Positions 50,350 through 61,700 of a DNA stretch of 64,000 nt are shown piece after piece. The translations under genes were made by a program, and so were the position numbers. This DNA is from Rhynchopus euleeides (Eukaryota > Euglenozoa > Diplonemea > Diplonemida > Diplonemidae), in NCBI GenBank assembly GCA_963210315.1, contig OY723297.1:1674001-1738000 (forward strand), written 5' to 3'. The notes under the pieces are model-generated. The model was not told the DNA's origin, did not search any database, and saw only the letters and a program-made list of their open reading frames with translations. Each line of letters starts with the position of its first letter. The first letter of the stretch is position 1.

Positions 50350-52671
50350 ATGCTGACGCGGTGTCTCCTGCTGGCAGCAGCTGCAGTGCACGCCCGGTCC
50401 GAGGTGATGGTAGATATATTCAACCCCGGCACACGGCTCACTGCCCACATGCCCGACTACTCCTCGATGCAGGTTCTCGCCACGAAGACCCTGCGACAGG
50501 TGGCGTGGGATAAGGCAGACCTGGAAGACCTCGTGTTGGATGGGGAGACGGTGCTTATCTCGGGCGAGACCCTCGTGAACGACTTCGCTCTCCGCTACAT
50601 CGCAGACCTTGACATCCAGGTGCCGGGGCACCACAAGCTGTACCTCACGTCAGACGACGGGTCGGTGCTCCTGATCAACGGCAACACGCTGATCGACAAC
50701 GGCTACCCGCACCACCCCAAGGAGAAGGGGGTCGTCCTCAACCTGCCGCAGGGGAGGCACAGCCTCGAGATACGGTATTTCCAGCGCGACCTCGGTGCGG
50801 TGCTGAAGCTGGAGTGGGTGCCGCCAGGCGGTGTGAGGGAGGTGGTGCCTGCCGCACGCCTGGTGCAGCGTCCGCCGGGGGGGCCGGTGCAGCCCACGTG
50901 TGCCTGCGATGGGAAGGCGCCAAGCGAGCCCGGGCTGCAGGGTGTCTTCTGGAAGAACAGCCTGACGGAGGGGCTGGCCGTCCTGCCCGACCTGACCCCC
51001 GGCAGCGTGCTGAGGCAGAGCACCGACGGGAGGGCTGAGCGTGTCGTCGCCAACCTGGATGAGGCACAGACAGGGAGTGCCTGGCCTGGGGTGCCGCCAA
51101 CCTTCACAACGTATTACGCTGACGTGCATGTCGGCTTCCTCCAGGTGCCTGAGGCGGGGCTGTATGTGTTGTATATCACGTCGAATGACGGGTCGCGTGT
51201 GCTGCTGGATGGCGCCATGGTGGTGGATAACGACGGGGCGCATGGGATGGTGGAGAGGGGGACGGGGCACCTATCGCTGCGGGCAGGGCTGGTGGCGATC
51301 GAGGTGCAGCACTTTCAAGGGATCCACACGGCGGGGATGGTGCTGAAGTGGGGCAGGGTGGGGGGCCCTGTGGAGGTTGTTCCTGCCGGCAGCTTCGTTC
51401 ACTGCGGCTGTCAGCGGGCAGTGCCGCCTACACCGTCCCCGACACCGGCACCTACACAGTCACCGACCCCGGCGCCGACACCGACACCGCAGAGGGTGTC
51501 GGTGCCGCCCACACCGTCACCAACACCACCGCCTACACCGGTGCCGCAGCGTGTTTCAGTGCCACCTACACCATCGCCTACACCTGCGCCAACACCGACG
51601 CCGCAGAGGGTGTCAGTGCCACCCACACCGTCACCAACACCACCGCCTACACCGGTGCCGCAGCGTGTTTCAGTGCCACCTACACCATCGCCTACACCTG
51701 CGCCAACACCAATGCCGCAGAGGGTGTCGGTGCCGCCCACACCGTCACCAACACCACCGCCTACACCGGTGCCGCAGCGTGTTTCAGTGCCACCTACACC
51801 ATCGCCTACACCTGCGCCAACACCGACGCCGCAGAGGGTGTCAGTGCCGCCCACACCGTCACCAACACCACCGCCTACACCGGTGCCGCAGCGTGTTTCA
51901 GTGCCACCTACACCATCGCCTACACCTGCGCCAACACCGACGCCGCAGAGGGTGTCAGTGCCGCCCACACCGTCACCAACACCACCGCCTACACCGGTGC
52001 CGCAGCGTGTTTCAGTGCCACCTACACCATCGCCTACACCTGCGCCAACACCGACGCCGCAGAGGGTGTCAGTGCCGCCCACACCGTCACCAACACCACC
52101 GCCTACACCGGTGCCGCAGCGTGTTTCAGTGCCACCTACACCATCGCCTACACCTGCGCCAACACCAATGCCGCAGAGGGTGTCGGTGCCGCCCACACCG
52201 TCACCAACACCACCGCCTACACCGGTGCCGCAGCGTGTTTCAGTGCCACCTACACCATCGCCTACACCTGCGCCAACACCGACGCCGCAGAGGGTGTCAG
52301 TGCCGCCCACACCGTCACCAACACCACCGCCTACACCGGTGCCGCAGCGTGTTTCAGTGCCACCTACACCATCGCCTACACCTGCGCCAACACCGACGCC
52401 GCAGAGGGTGTCAGTGCCACCCACACCGTCACCAACACCACCGCCTACACCGGTGCCGCAGCGTGTTTCAGTGCCACCTACACCATCGCCTACACCTGCG
52501 CCAACACCGACGCCGCAGAGGGTGTCAGTGCCGCCCACACCGTCACCAACACCACCGCCTACACCGGTGCCGCAGCGTGTTTCAGTGCCACCTACACCAT
52601 CGCCTACACCTGCGCCAACACCGACGCCGCAGAGGGTGTCAGTGCCGCCCACACCATCGCCCCTGCCATAG
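50350..52671 (+). CDS. Secreted protein with two PA14 domains and a Pro-rich tandem repeat
   Basis: 773 residues from the ATG at 50350, which begins a signal peptide ([17 protein letters not shown]). Two PA14 domains: about 50-180 ([52 protein letters not shown]) and about 195-350 ([53 protein letters not shown]). The SDDGS and SNDGS motifs are typical of the carbohydrate-binding PA14 fold. The tail (about 355-773) consists of a 38-residue double unit, [19 protein letters not shown] plus [19 protein letters not shown], repeated about ten times with a 114-bp period. It ends PPTPSPLP with no membrane anchor or GPI signal. PA14 lectin domains with a Pro/Thr stalk suggest an adhesin or cell-wall protein, with the stalk likely O-glycosylated (inference). 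Confidence 0.93.
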   Translation: MLTRCLLLAAAAVHARSEVMVDIFNPGTRLTAHMPDYSSMQVLATKTLRQVAWDKADLEDLVLDGETVLISGETLVNDFALRYIADLDIQVPGHHKLYLTSDDGSVLLINGNTLIDNGYPHHPKEKGVVLNLPQGRHSLEIRYFQRDLGAVLKLEWVPPGGVREVVPAARLVQRPPGGPVQPTCACDGKAPSEPGLQGVFWKNSLTEGLAVLPDLTPGSVLRQSTDGRAERVVANLDEAQTGSAWPGVPPTFTTYYADVHVGFLQVPEAGLYVLYITSNDGSRVLLDGAMVVDNDGAHGMVERGTGHLSLRAGLVAIEVQHFQGIHTAGMVLKWGRVGGPVEVVPAGSFVHCGCQRAVPPTPSPTPAPTQSPTPAPTPTPQRVSVPPTPSPTPPPTPVPQRVSVPPTPSPTPAPTPTPQRVSVPPTPSPTPPPTPVPQRVSVPPTPSPTPAPTPMPQRVSVPPTPSPTPPPTPVPQRVSVPPTPSPTPAPTPTPQRVSVPPTPSPTPPPTPVPQRVSVPPTPSPTPAPTPTPQRVSVPPTPSPTPPPTPVPQRVSVPPTPSPTPAPTPTPQRVSVPPTPSPTPPPTPVPQRVSVPPTPSPTPAPTPMPQRVSVPPTPSPTPPPTPVPQRVSVPPTPSPTPAPTPTPQRVSVPPTPSPTPPPTPVPQRVSVPPTPSPTPAPTPTPQRVSVPPTPSPTPPPTPVPQRVSVPPTPSPTPAPTPTPQRVSVPPTPSPTPPPTPVPQRVSVPPTPSPTPAPTPTPQRVSVPPTPSPLP
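51487..52668 (+). repeat. 114-bp minisatellite in the PA14 gene
   Basis: Ten full units plus a partial one. CCGCAGAGGGTGTC recurs every 114 bp (51487, 51601, 51715, 51829, 51943, 52057, 52171, 52285, 52399, 52513, 52627), alternating internally with CCGCAGCGTGTTTC. Units differ at a few positions (GTCGGTGCCG or GTCAGTGCC(G/A), ACCGACG or ACCAATG). The array has no stop codon in any of the three forward frames or in one reverse frame. Confidence 0.93.
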
Positions 52672-53496
52672 GTGGGTATGTCCCACTGGGCACACGGCGC
52701 TGCGCATTGCGGTTGCGGCACCCCTTCCTGTTCAAGGCTATTTACACTCGCCACCCCCCACAGGGGCGGGGGGTCACAATCTATGTGACTCACCCACCCC
52801 ACCCCCACACTCCCACCCCGCCCTGCCCCCTCAACATCCAAACTGATGCTGACGCACACCAGGGCGGGATGCCACTTCTGTTCGGGCAAGGCCCCCCTGC
52901 CTCTCCACCTATCCCCTCCCTCTGCCCCCCTCTGGTCCCCGGTATCTTCTTCATTTGCTTCCCACAGCCCACCTGCAGCCAGGCACTTTGCCTGGCGCCT
53001 TCTCCCTCCCAACCCTCCAACCGGCACCGGCAGCGGGCTACATGTCGAGAGGTCAATTCATGCCTTCCTCTCCCCGTCACACTGCCCCACGGCGGACTGC
53101 CCCACGGCCTCCCAGCAACGGAGCCCCATCCCCGCCCCACGGGGGGGGGGGGGAGGCTATATTATTCACGAGTCGGACGGGGGAGTCTATTCCGGGAAGA
53201 GAGGCTGTTTCACACCTCTCTTGCCTCTGGCCCCCACCCTGTGTGGGGGGCAGGGGCCCCAAAGGTTTGTTTTGTTCGCGTGGCTCCTTGCCCCTCCCAC
53301 CCCACCCGGCGTGAGGTCAGCCTCTCTGTCTTATTTGACACCTCTCTGATTCACGACCCGACCGGGTGGGTGCCTCTACTGCAAGATACTCGGGGCTGCC
53401 CTGTCTGCAGTGTTGTTATATCCAAATCCATTGTTTTCTTTTACCGTTCCTGGTTATGAGCGGCAGAGCCGTGAAGTAATGAATTAAGTCGGGGCC
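52672..53496. other. Intergenic region after the PA14 gene
   Basis: C-rich sequence with a poly-G run at 53142-53153. No separate gene seen; two forward frames stay open from the minisatellite into it, which is a by-product of the repeat. Confidence 0.5.
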
Positions 53497-56400
53497 TTGA
53501 GTGCCTTCGCTCCGTGTGTCAAACTGTGCCAGTTTGTCTTTCTCTTTTGTGAGGCAGCTCGCTTTATCTGCACTTCTGGGCGAAGGCTCTCATCGAATGG
53601 CTCGTATGGGCTATACGATGATCACCGTGACGTGAACTCCACTTCACAGAACCTCGACACAGCATTGCGCGTGGTGTCTCAGAGGGGTTTCTCGTCGGAC
53701 GAAGAGGATGAAGAAGCTGAGGAAGAGGAGGAGTGCGAGTACGAAGAGGAGGAGGACGAGGAGCAGGGAGACGCCGATCTGCTCGGTTCTCAGGATTCCT
53801 TCGACTGGGATATTGTGTCCGATCCGGCGGCTGAAGAGGCAGACGTACGGGACCCCAAGCTGTGTGTACACTGCGATGGTGCGGACAGTGACACGCCCGA
53901 TCACCTTTGGTGGGCATGCAGTGCGTTTGACTCCGTCAGGTCTCAACCTCAGTACGAACCCCTGCTGCAGCTGGACCGCTCAGGGTGGCCCCCGTGCCTT
54001 GCGAGATACGGCGTGGTGCCAGAGGGATTCCAGGTAGACGAGACCTTGCTGCACACGCTGATGGGGCGCATCGTGCTGAAGCGGTGGGAGCTCGAGGCGA
54101 AGATGCGGCGCGCTGGACCCCTCGTGCACCCCTGGACGGCTGCTCTCTCCTGGCCGGCAGAGGCTTTTGACTTCGACGTATCCAGTATCCCAGAGAAGCC
54201 AGCAGCGCGGCTGTGGCCGTATAGCGCTGCGTCTCTCAGGGCGATACTTGCGTGGCTCGCAGCGCTCCAATGGACGAAGCAAGGCACGGTGTCGAACATC
54301 GAGCTCGCCCTTGACTTCGAAATCTTCACAGGGAAGGCGTTACAGCCCTCGGAGCGCTCGGCACGAACCTCCAACCCCGCGATGGCCGAGCGTGGCAACC
54401 TCCTCTGGACGATGATGGGCTGCCTGAAGAGGCTATGCGACCAGCTAAGCCTTCCTACCCCGTGGCCTGCGCGACGCGAGGACCGGGTCGGCTCCCTCTG
54501 CTCGGTAGGCGCTGGAGAGGTCTGGGGCGGGATGACACCCCGGCCCGTGTTCGCAGGTGGCGCAGAGACGATCGCGGCGTTAGAGGCGAGTGCAGAACAG
54601 GCATGTGCGGCCGCAGGCGTCGATGCAGACGGCAATATCGTGAGGTGGGGAACAAACGTGTTCCCAGACTACACTGGGATCCCCCGGACCACGCGAGCCT
54701 CACAATGGGATGGGCCACGCCCGCCCCCGCCGCGCAGCGCTATACCCGTACCAGTGCCGCGGTCGCTCGCGAGCACGTCTCTGGGCCCCCGGAAAGTGTG
54801 CAACGCGCATTCGAAACCGAAATGCGACGAGTGCGATACTGCCAAGCGGAATTACGCACTGACGATAGCTGCGTGTTGCCGCGTCCACCACCACCACGCG
54901 GACGGCCTGAAGGTGATGTGCTGTGAGACACACCACATGACGCGATGCGGCACCTGCGCCAATGTGAAGACATGCTGCGCGGCCGGCCACCATGGGCGCG
55001 CCCCCAGGGTCGACCAAGTTGCGAGCACGGATGACGACAGCAGCAGCTGCGAAGACGACTCTGACAGCGAGGGAGAGGAGGGCAGCTCTGGTGCCACTGA
55101 GCATGATGGAGACGACGCTGCAGATGCGGGCTCCACCAGCGAGGAAGTCCCTCCCTCGTCTGAGATGGATAGCGACACGACGGCTGCGGCTGCGGTGAAA
55201 CGCACCGCCATCGTTCTGGACGCCTCCGACGAGGACTCGATGGGGCAGGATGCCGTGAAACGCACCGCCATTTGTTTAGATCACTCTGACGAGGGCCCGT
55301 CCCTCTGGGGGGCTGGGATAGTGTGTGTGCGACAGCCAGAGTGGGACATGTGTGCGTCTCTTCTTCTTCTTTGGCCGGGCGTGATTGAGCATTTGGCTCT
55401 TCGCTGCCCCGACGATCAGCCCAGTGAGGGCGAGTTGGGTTCTTCTGCGGAGTCATCTGCGTTGACCCCACGCGAATTCCCTGGTTTTCTTTTCTCGCCT
55501 TCCCCTCGAATGAATACCCCTGCTTCCCCTACCCCGCGTAAGATGGGTGCAGAGCACGTTACGCTTGATGCGGATGAATCGTCGGGCTCCCAGCCTGATG
55601 ATGCTCGTCTCGCTCCACCAGCAGATACAGCACCGCCTCCGGCGCCCTCTCCGGCTCCGGAGCTCGTGCTGCACACAGACCTGCTGGACGGGCTACAGAC
55701 CCCGCAGTCGGGCTCGCCGCCCCTCCCAGAGAGCGTCACGCAACGGAGATCTCCGAGCCCTTGCGTGGGGCGCCGCCTTCCTTTCTCTCCCTCTCTCCCC
55801 TCTGAGTCCTCGGTGCCCCGCGCGCAGAAGCGGGTAGCACCCATACAGGAGACAGGCGAATCTGCCCTGGGGCAACGCTCCTTTAACAACAGAAGAGTAG
55901 AACCTCAACCCCCCGTGTCCCCTGGTTCACCGATTTCAGCGTCAAGCCTTCGGCCTGACGAGGATAGTATCATGTCCCCATCAGAACTTGCTTCCCCCCT
56001 TCCTCTCTCGCCTGCACCTTCCCTTGTTGTGGATGACTCGCCGGGCTTTCAGCCCGTCGACACTCGGCTTAGTCCCCCATCAGACACTGTGTCACCCCCA
56101 CCACCCTCTCCATGTCAGGAGCCCCTAGTGCCTTTAGACACTGCAACCCCCTCTCTTCCCGACTGGCAGGCAGAAACGCCGTCTCACCAGGGGGGCGACA
56201 CGCTCTCCCACGAGTGCACGTCGCCGAGCCCTTACGTGGGGCGTCGACTTCCTTTCTCCCCTTCCTCCCCTTCTGAGTCCTCGGTTCCCCGCGCGCAGAA
56301 ACGTGTAGCGCACATGCGGGAGGCAGACGAATCTGCCCTGGAGCGATGCTCGTTTCATAACAACAGAGCAGGTTTTCCTTCCTCCCGCACGATCATCAGC

Positions 56401-56721
56401 ACAGCTAGATCAGGCGTGCCTTCCCCTTTCCCACGGGCCTCACAGGCCTTGCGCTTCTTGGAGCGCAAGACACGTGCTGTCCGTCCTTCTCGTTCTCGTT
56501 TTCTCCAGAAGCAGGTGTTGCGTGCGGTTCCGAAGCGCACCCGCTGCATCCCCTCTCCCACCATCTTTCGTTCGGCGGCTATTCCGCGCTCTTTTCAACG
56601 CGTCGTCGCGAAGATTGCGCCTCAGTATCAGCAGGCGCAATCTCCGGCTTCCAGTGTGTGTGTGTCCCCCCTCCTTTACAGCGCAACGAGGAGGAGAGCG
56701 AAACCGTGTGGTGTCACGTAG
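53497..56721 (+). CDS. Retroelement-related frame with a LINE-type CCHC knuckle, 5' end undefined
   Basis: An open frame of about 1070 codons without a clear start: the first in-frame ATG is at 54061. It opens inside a structured repeat (53503-53588), continues through an acidic stretch (EEDEEAEEEEECEYEEEEDE) and then CVHCDGADSDTPDHLWWACS followed by AFDSVR, a C-x2-C-x9-H-x4-C knuckle like that at the C terminus of LINE reverse transcriptases, with the WPPCLARYGVVP that often follows it. No reverse transcriptase or RNase H is upstream. A second Cys/His cluster (CNAHSKPKCDEC ... CCETHHMTRCGTC) lies near residues 440-490. The rest is Ser/Pro-rich with internal duplications (VKRTAI.LD twice, 60 bp apart; SP(C/Y)VGRRLPFSPS..SESSVPRAQKRVA twice, about 480 bp apart). 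It may be a decayed LINE tail fused to other coding sequence, or an exon-captured host gene. Confidence 0.5.
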   Translation: MSAFAPCVKLCQFVFLFCEAARFICTSGRRLSSNGSYGLYDDHRDVNSTSQNLDTALRVVSQRGFSSDEEDEEAEEEEECEYEEEEDEEQGDADLLGSQDSFDWDIVSDPAAEEADVRDPKLCVHCDGADSDTPDHLWWACSAFDSVRSQPQYEPLLQLDRSGWPPCLARYGVVPEGFQVDETLLHTLMGRIVLKRWELEAKMRRAGPLVHPWTAALSWPAEAFDFDVSSIPEKPAARLWPYSAASLRAILAWLAALQWTKQGTVSNIELALDFEIFTGKALQPSERSARTSNPAMAERGNLLWTMMGCLKRLCDQLSLPTPWPARREDRVGSLCSVGAGEVWGGMTPRPVFAGGAETIAALEASAEQACAAAGVDADGNIVRWGTNVFPDYTGIPRTTRASQWDGPRPPPPRSAIPVPVPRSLASTSLGPRKVCNAHSKPKCDECDTAKRNYALTIAACCRVHHHHADGLKVMCCETHHMTRCGTCANVKTCCAAGHHGRAPRVDQVASTDDDSSSCEDDSDSEGEEGSSGATEHDGDDAADAGSTSEEVPPSSEMDSDTTAAAAVKRTAIVLDASDEDSMGQDAVKRTAICLDHSDEGPSLWGAGIVCVRQPEWDMCASLLLLWPGVIEHLALRCPDDQPSEGELGSSAESSALTPREFPGFLFSPSPRMNTPASPTPRKMGAEHVTLDADESSGSQPDDARLAPPADTAPPPAPSPAPELVLHTDLLDGLQTPQSGSPPLPESVTQRRSPSPCVGRRLPFSPSLPSESSVPRAQKRVAPIQETGESALGQRSFNNRRVEPQPPVSPGSPISASSLRPDEDSIMSPSELASPLPLSPAPSLVVDDSPGFQPVDTRLSPPSDTVSPPPPSPCQEPLVPLDTATPSLPDWQAETPSHQGGDTLSHECTSPSPYVGRRLPFSPSSPSESSVPRAQKRVAHMREADESALERCSFHNNRAGFPSSRTIISTARSGVPSPFPRASQALRFLERKTRAVRPSRSRFLQKQVLRAVPKRTRCIPSPTIFRSAAIPRSFQRVVAKIAPQYQQAQSPASSVCVSPLLYSATRRRAKPCGVT
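53503..53588 (+). repeat. Structured dispersed repeat, copy D (well preserved)
   Basis: CCTTCGCTCCGTGTGTC, AAACTGTGCCAGTTT (6-bp hairpin), GTCTTTCTCTTTTGTGAGGC, AGCTCGCTTTATCTGCACTT, CTGGGCGAAGG. The ends pair as CCTTCGCTC with GGGCGAAGG. Here the repeat overlaps the beginning of a long open frame. Confidence 0.75.
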
Positions 56722-58719
56722 AGCAAGAGTAGGATAGCGGGCCCGGTTCCTCACGGTATGGTCCTTCGGGGCCAGGCTGCGATGCCAGCACGCTAACCCA
56801 AATTGCAATACGGTTTCTCGTGAAAAATGAGTGATGCGGCCTTCTCACGCCTTTGCTTCTCCCCTCCAGGCGGGGGGTTCCCGATAACTTTCTGAAGTTC
56901 TGAAATCAAGGGCAGCCTCCCCCCCCCCCCCCCCCCCCCCTCCTCCACCTCAAGAGAAGGCCCAGGCCCGCCCGCCCACCCCGCCCCACTGGAATGATAA
57001 ATCACTATTCTCGCATATACACCTACCTTGTGCTACACAATGGCCCTTCTTATTACACTCACCCCCCGCTGTTCCTCAGAGCTGCCTTGGTGAATAAGCA
57101 GGGCCACGTTCATCTCGAGAATACACGGGGCGGCTACCGATCGAGGGGGGGAGGCGCGCTGCGGTGGAGTTGTGATGGCCCCCCGCTCGCGCACCCCTCC
57201 ACCACACTGCCCTGGCAGTGTGCCAACCAACACAAACTTTGCCCGCTGTTTTTTTTTTGTAAAACGGTTTTGAGGAGGGGGGGAGAGGTGAGTGAGGGTG
57301 GGGGGGAGTTGTCTTCGCCAATCGGCATAGCTTTGTTGGGGAAATATCCGGCGATTTTTTTAGTCTCCAAGAATATGCATCGTCGGTGCAAAACTGCACC
57401 GAGAAGTCGAGATTTTTTTCTGCGTACTGTTGTGGCGAAGACACACCCCCTTCCCCCCTCCCCCCCCCTTCCCTCCCCCGTTCTCTTTTTGTTGCAGGAA
57501 AAAGGCAATTCATTCGACTCAGATAACAAACCACAAACCATCGCTGTGCGAATAATGCCGAAACGGCATCCCCTCCCACAGGACTGTCAGAGCCACAAAA
57601 AGCAGGTGTTCCTAATGCACAAAGGTGACAGATCTCTGTCTTGACTGTCTGTGATGCCTCTCCCTCTCTCTCTCTCTGACTCACTTCGCGCCACACTGGT
57701 CCTGCTATGACACAGCAGAAAAGGCCCCCAGTTGAAGTTGGGGGTGCGAGTCGGGCCAAAACCTGCAACCTGGCGCCTAACTTTGGGTGGAAGCTCACGT
57801 TGTGCGCCCGCACTTTTCTGAGCAAAAGCCCCCGTAACAATTACACTGCATCGCGTGAATACCTATTGTGCTGTTGCGATGTTGTGATGTGGGCTGGGGG
57901 GTGTGCGCTGGAGACCGGGGGGGGAGGAATTTCTTCTCAGCGGCACCTGCTTCCACGTCATGACGTCATCCCCTTTATATTTAGCATTTCTAAACATCGT
58001 GACTGCGTGAACCTTCTTTTGAATTCTTCTTTGCAGCGGGAAAAAATCACTGCGCATCTGCTTGAATGCAGCATCCGTCGTGCCGGCCGCTCTGAATCTT
58101 ACACCCACATGCCGAAACCACCAGAGAACAAGCCTCTGTGGAAGACACCCCCCACACCGCCCCAAAGGGCGAGACACCACGTGCCCCAGACACAACCCAT
58201 CGCGTGTAAACGGTAAAAGGAAGGGCTGTCCCCGCCCCCCCCCCCCCCCCTCCCACCTCCCCTTCCCCTTTCAACCCTCTTTGCCCCCCTCCCCCCGCCG
58301 GTCTCGAAGCAGCGCCCCTGCCATGCATAGCTGATTTCTCGTAAACTCTTTTTGAAATGGAGCGCTCCCCCCCCCCCCCTTTTTCAAAAAAGCAAACAGA
58401 TTTTCTTACCTATCACTCCCCCCGCCGGTCTCGCATGCCACCCAACACAGCCACACCGCATCAGCACAGACAGGGGTGAAAGGTCGCAGGCGTGCCTGCG
58501 GGATGGGTTCTTGATACACCCTCCCTCCCCCACCCCCCACACCACCCCCCTTTCACGGTGTGCATGCCGCACGTGTTTCCCTCGCCTTTTGCCTGCATGC
58601 CGGAAGGCAGACCGAGGGCAGACCTTGCTGCGAGAGGGGGCATATTTCTTGTGTAGGCGGGTGGTGTAAAGGGGAGGGGGGTTGGCACGCCACCCTCCCG
58701 GGCCACCCCACCACCCGCG
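56722..58719. other. Intergenic region
   Basis: A poly-C run at 56919-56940, purine-rich 57270-57310, a (CT)n stretch at 57661-57677 and several C-rich tracts (58228-58250, 58369-58380). Open frames on both strands (57076-57840 minus, 56994-57644 plus) look non-protein-like. No gene called. Confidence 0.5.
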
Positions 58720-61700
58720 ATGAAGCGAAAGCACAGCAGGGCCTCCTCGACGCCTGGGAGCGGGCCGCGCGCCGGACCGGCTGCTCAGAAGAGGCAGAGA
58801 AAGGCAGATGCAACGAACCCGACACCTGGGGGCACCCAGGCACACCCCTCACATGTTTTTGCCTGGGGCGATTTTGCCTCAGACACCTGCTTCGACGGAG
58901 GTGTTTCAACCTCCTCCTCCTCCACCCGGGAGAAGCGCGCTCTGCAGAGGGGGGTGCTGGCGTGTCTCTCGGAGAGCGAAGATCGGGCCTACCGGAGGGC
59001 GCTCTCCGTTGAGAAGCTCGCAGGCTGGGCGGCGAATCCCGCTGCGCATGACCTGTTCCAGCCGTGCGTTGTCCCCGACTGCGATCCGTCCTGCCGGTTC
59101 CAGAGGAGGGTTTTGGATGACACATATGATGCGATCCGCCGCAGCGCCTGCGGTGGAGGGGGTGGGAATATGCAGGCCCTCCAACCCCACCCCACCCCAA
59201 ACTTCGACGTGATTCGCCCCTCCAACTTCGACGAGGTGTCCCGCAGGATCATGTCACGTGTCGCGGTGTCTCGTGGGGATGTTGCGGGGCATAACACCAC
59301 CACCACCTCCTCCTCCTCCTCATCCGACACACCACCTCTGCAACTCCCCCCCTCTCCGACGGGCGACATTCTTGTTGTGGAGGATCCATTCCGGAGGGAG
59401 GGGTTTCCGGAGCTCCCCTGCGTGAGGTTTTTCACCGGGAGAGGTGCGGATCGCACGGAGCTGTCGCAGGAAGGTGCGGATGTCCGGATCGAAGCTCCCC
59501 CGCCGCATCCCGCAGGCGGGGGGGAGGGGGTGGGGAAGGTGCGGGTGACAATATACGTCGACTTCACAGAGCCTTTCCGGCGGGCGCAGAGGGCGAGGCA
59601 GGGGCGTGGCGGCGGCCCCCCGATCTCCGGAGGCGAGTCTTGCAGCCCCGACGCGATCCCGCCCCTCCATGTCACAGAGGTGTCCCTCAAAAAGGGGAAT
59701 TCATCCGAGCGGATCCAATGGCGTGTCTGGGGGGAGGCGCCCCGCCCCCCCACGTCAAACCCCGTGGTGTTTCCCAACGGGTCGACCTCCCAGCAGTGCT
59801 CGGGGCCTGCGGGAGGAGCTGGTGGGACCCCCGTCACGCCCCCCACCCACCCCGCAGGCATGAAGGCTTCCGAGAAGAAGGCGGCGGAGCCACGCCCAGC
59901 GGGGGCGAGGGGGCAGCGCGGTGGGGGGACCCGGGGGACCCGGCACTGGGTGCTCCTCTCCGACCCTTCTATCAACAGCGGGGCTGTGAACCCCACCTCC
60001 CCTGCCCCGGTGGGGGCTGGGGTGGGGGGAGGAGATAGGCGTAAGGCTGGGGGTCGAGGTGGAGGAACCCCGCCGGCAAAGGGGGTGCCGCAGAGATCAC
60101 CGCAGCAGAGGGGCAAGGGTGGTGGTGGTGGTGTTGCAGGGAAATCAACCCTCTTCACGGAGACGGGCGGGGTGACCTGCGGAGGGGGGGGTGGCACCCA
60201 GCAGCAGCAGCAGCAGCGGGGCGGCGGATCCTCTGCTGCCAGCCGCCCCTCCCTAAAATGCGGGGGGTTCTCCCACCGCGTGAAGCTCAACCTCCTCAAT
60301 TTCGGGAAACCGCCGGAGGAGGGTTGGGACGGCACTGAGGTGGCTGTGGCTGCACCGCTTCCTTCCCACCGCACTTCTTCTTCTTCCCCACCTGCCTCTG
60401 GCGGAGGGGGGGCGGGCACTTCAAAAAAACCCTCATTTCCGATCCTGTGCTTCCGGATTGACATCGAGCTGGACACCTCCGGATATGACACGGTTTACCG
60501 GGAGAAGGCGGCGGGTTTCCTCACACAGCTGCTCAGCCTCAGGGGAGCGCATTCTATTAGACGCATCATACTTGTCACCGGGTGTGCCGGGGTGCCTCCG
60601 CAGTTTGCCGCAACGCCGTTATTCTCCTTTGGTGCATCGGGTGTGCCCCGAAAAGGGTTGGTTTCGTTCCGGCTGTTTCACAAAGGGCTCTTCCTCGCGA
60701 CGATATGCCTCAACCTGTTCTCTGTGCTGAGCCTTCCCTGCCTCTGCACGCCTATAATGGAGCTGATCCAGGGATTTCTTGCTGAGGGATTTCTCGAATG
60801 GAGTTCCGTCCGGCCTGCCGTTCTGCGACACCTCAACGCATACATCGCACGGATCGCGTGTGGGGAAACCGCAGAGCTGGGTGATGCGTCTGTGCGGCTT
60901 TCCCTCGCGATCTCAGAGAAGCTCTGCCCAGAGGGGTTTACCCTTGCAGTGAAAGGGGGTATGTCTTGGTGTGACGACCCTGCCAACAGCAGTGAGGACA
61001 ACAGCTCGTCACACCCGGTGTCTGCGCCGCTGCATGTTGGGCTCAACTGGCACAGATATGGGGAGCGCGGGGAGGATGTCACATCCGTGTGGGAGAGCAT
61101 CGCAGTGTCAGCCGCTTCCTCCGGGAGGGAGGTCAGGGGGGCGTCAAATCGGAGGGCGGGGCGTGGGGGTTTCTCCGGGGAGAATGTGGAGAAGGCAGAG
61201 AAAACCGCACCCCCGGTGCCTATCAGCCAGGAGCTGAAGCAGTCGATCTCCTCAAAGCTGGAGCTGCAGAGGCTCTGCTCGTTTGTCGTGGAGATGCTGG
61301 AGAGGACGACGGAAATCGAATCGGACGCAGGGTTTTCCCCCCAGGAGGGCGGGAGGGACCACCCCGATGCCCTGATGGGCGAGGCCGGGCTGCAGTACAA
61401 AGGGACTCTCTTCTTCACCGACCCTTCCCACCAATACCGCGAGTTTGCCAGGAAGAGGAGGTTCATCGCGTGGGTCTGCGAGCAGCTCCGAACACCCACC
61501 GGTCTCCGCATCCCCAGCCACATGATTTCCCTGATGGACGCGTGGGAGTTTCTCGAGCCGGAGGAGGCAGGAAAGATGTGGGTTGCGGCGGGGCGTGCCA
61601 AAGGGGTGGGTAGCCTGCGGCGGGGTGTGCCGGAGGAGTATAGCGCGGATGACATTCACGTGTCGAATGTGATGCTCCTGTCCCTGCAGGCGCTCCGGAA

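Noticed and set aside
51348-53459. 703-codon forward frame, and a 538-codon reverse frame, over the PA14 repeat
   Set aside because: Both exist only because the 114-bp unit has no stop codons in those frames; outside the array they read as low complexity. The PA14 frame has the signal peptide and domains.
57076-57840. 254-codon reverse frame between genes
   Set aside because: No recognisable domain and composition follows the local GC and pyrimidine tracts; no supporting splice pattern.
58989-60491. 500-codon reverse frame over the large orphan
   Set aside because: Pro/Arg-rich shadow of the low-complexity half of the forward gene.
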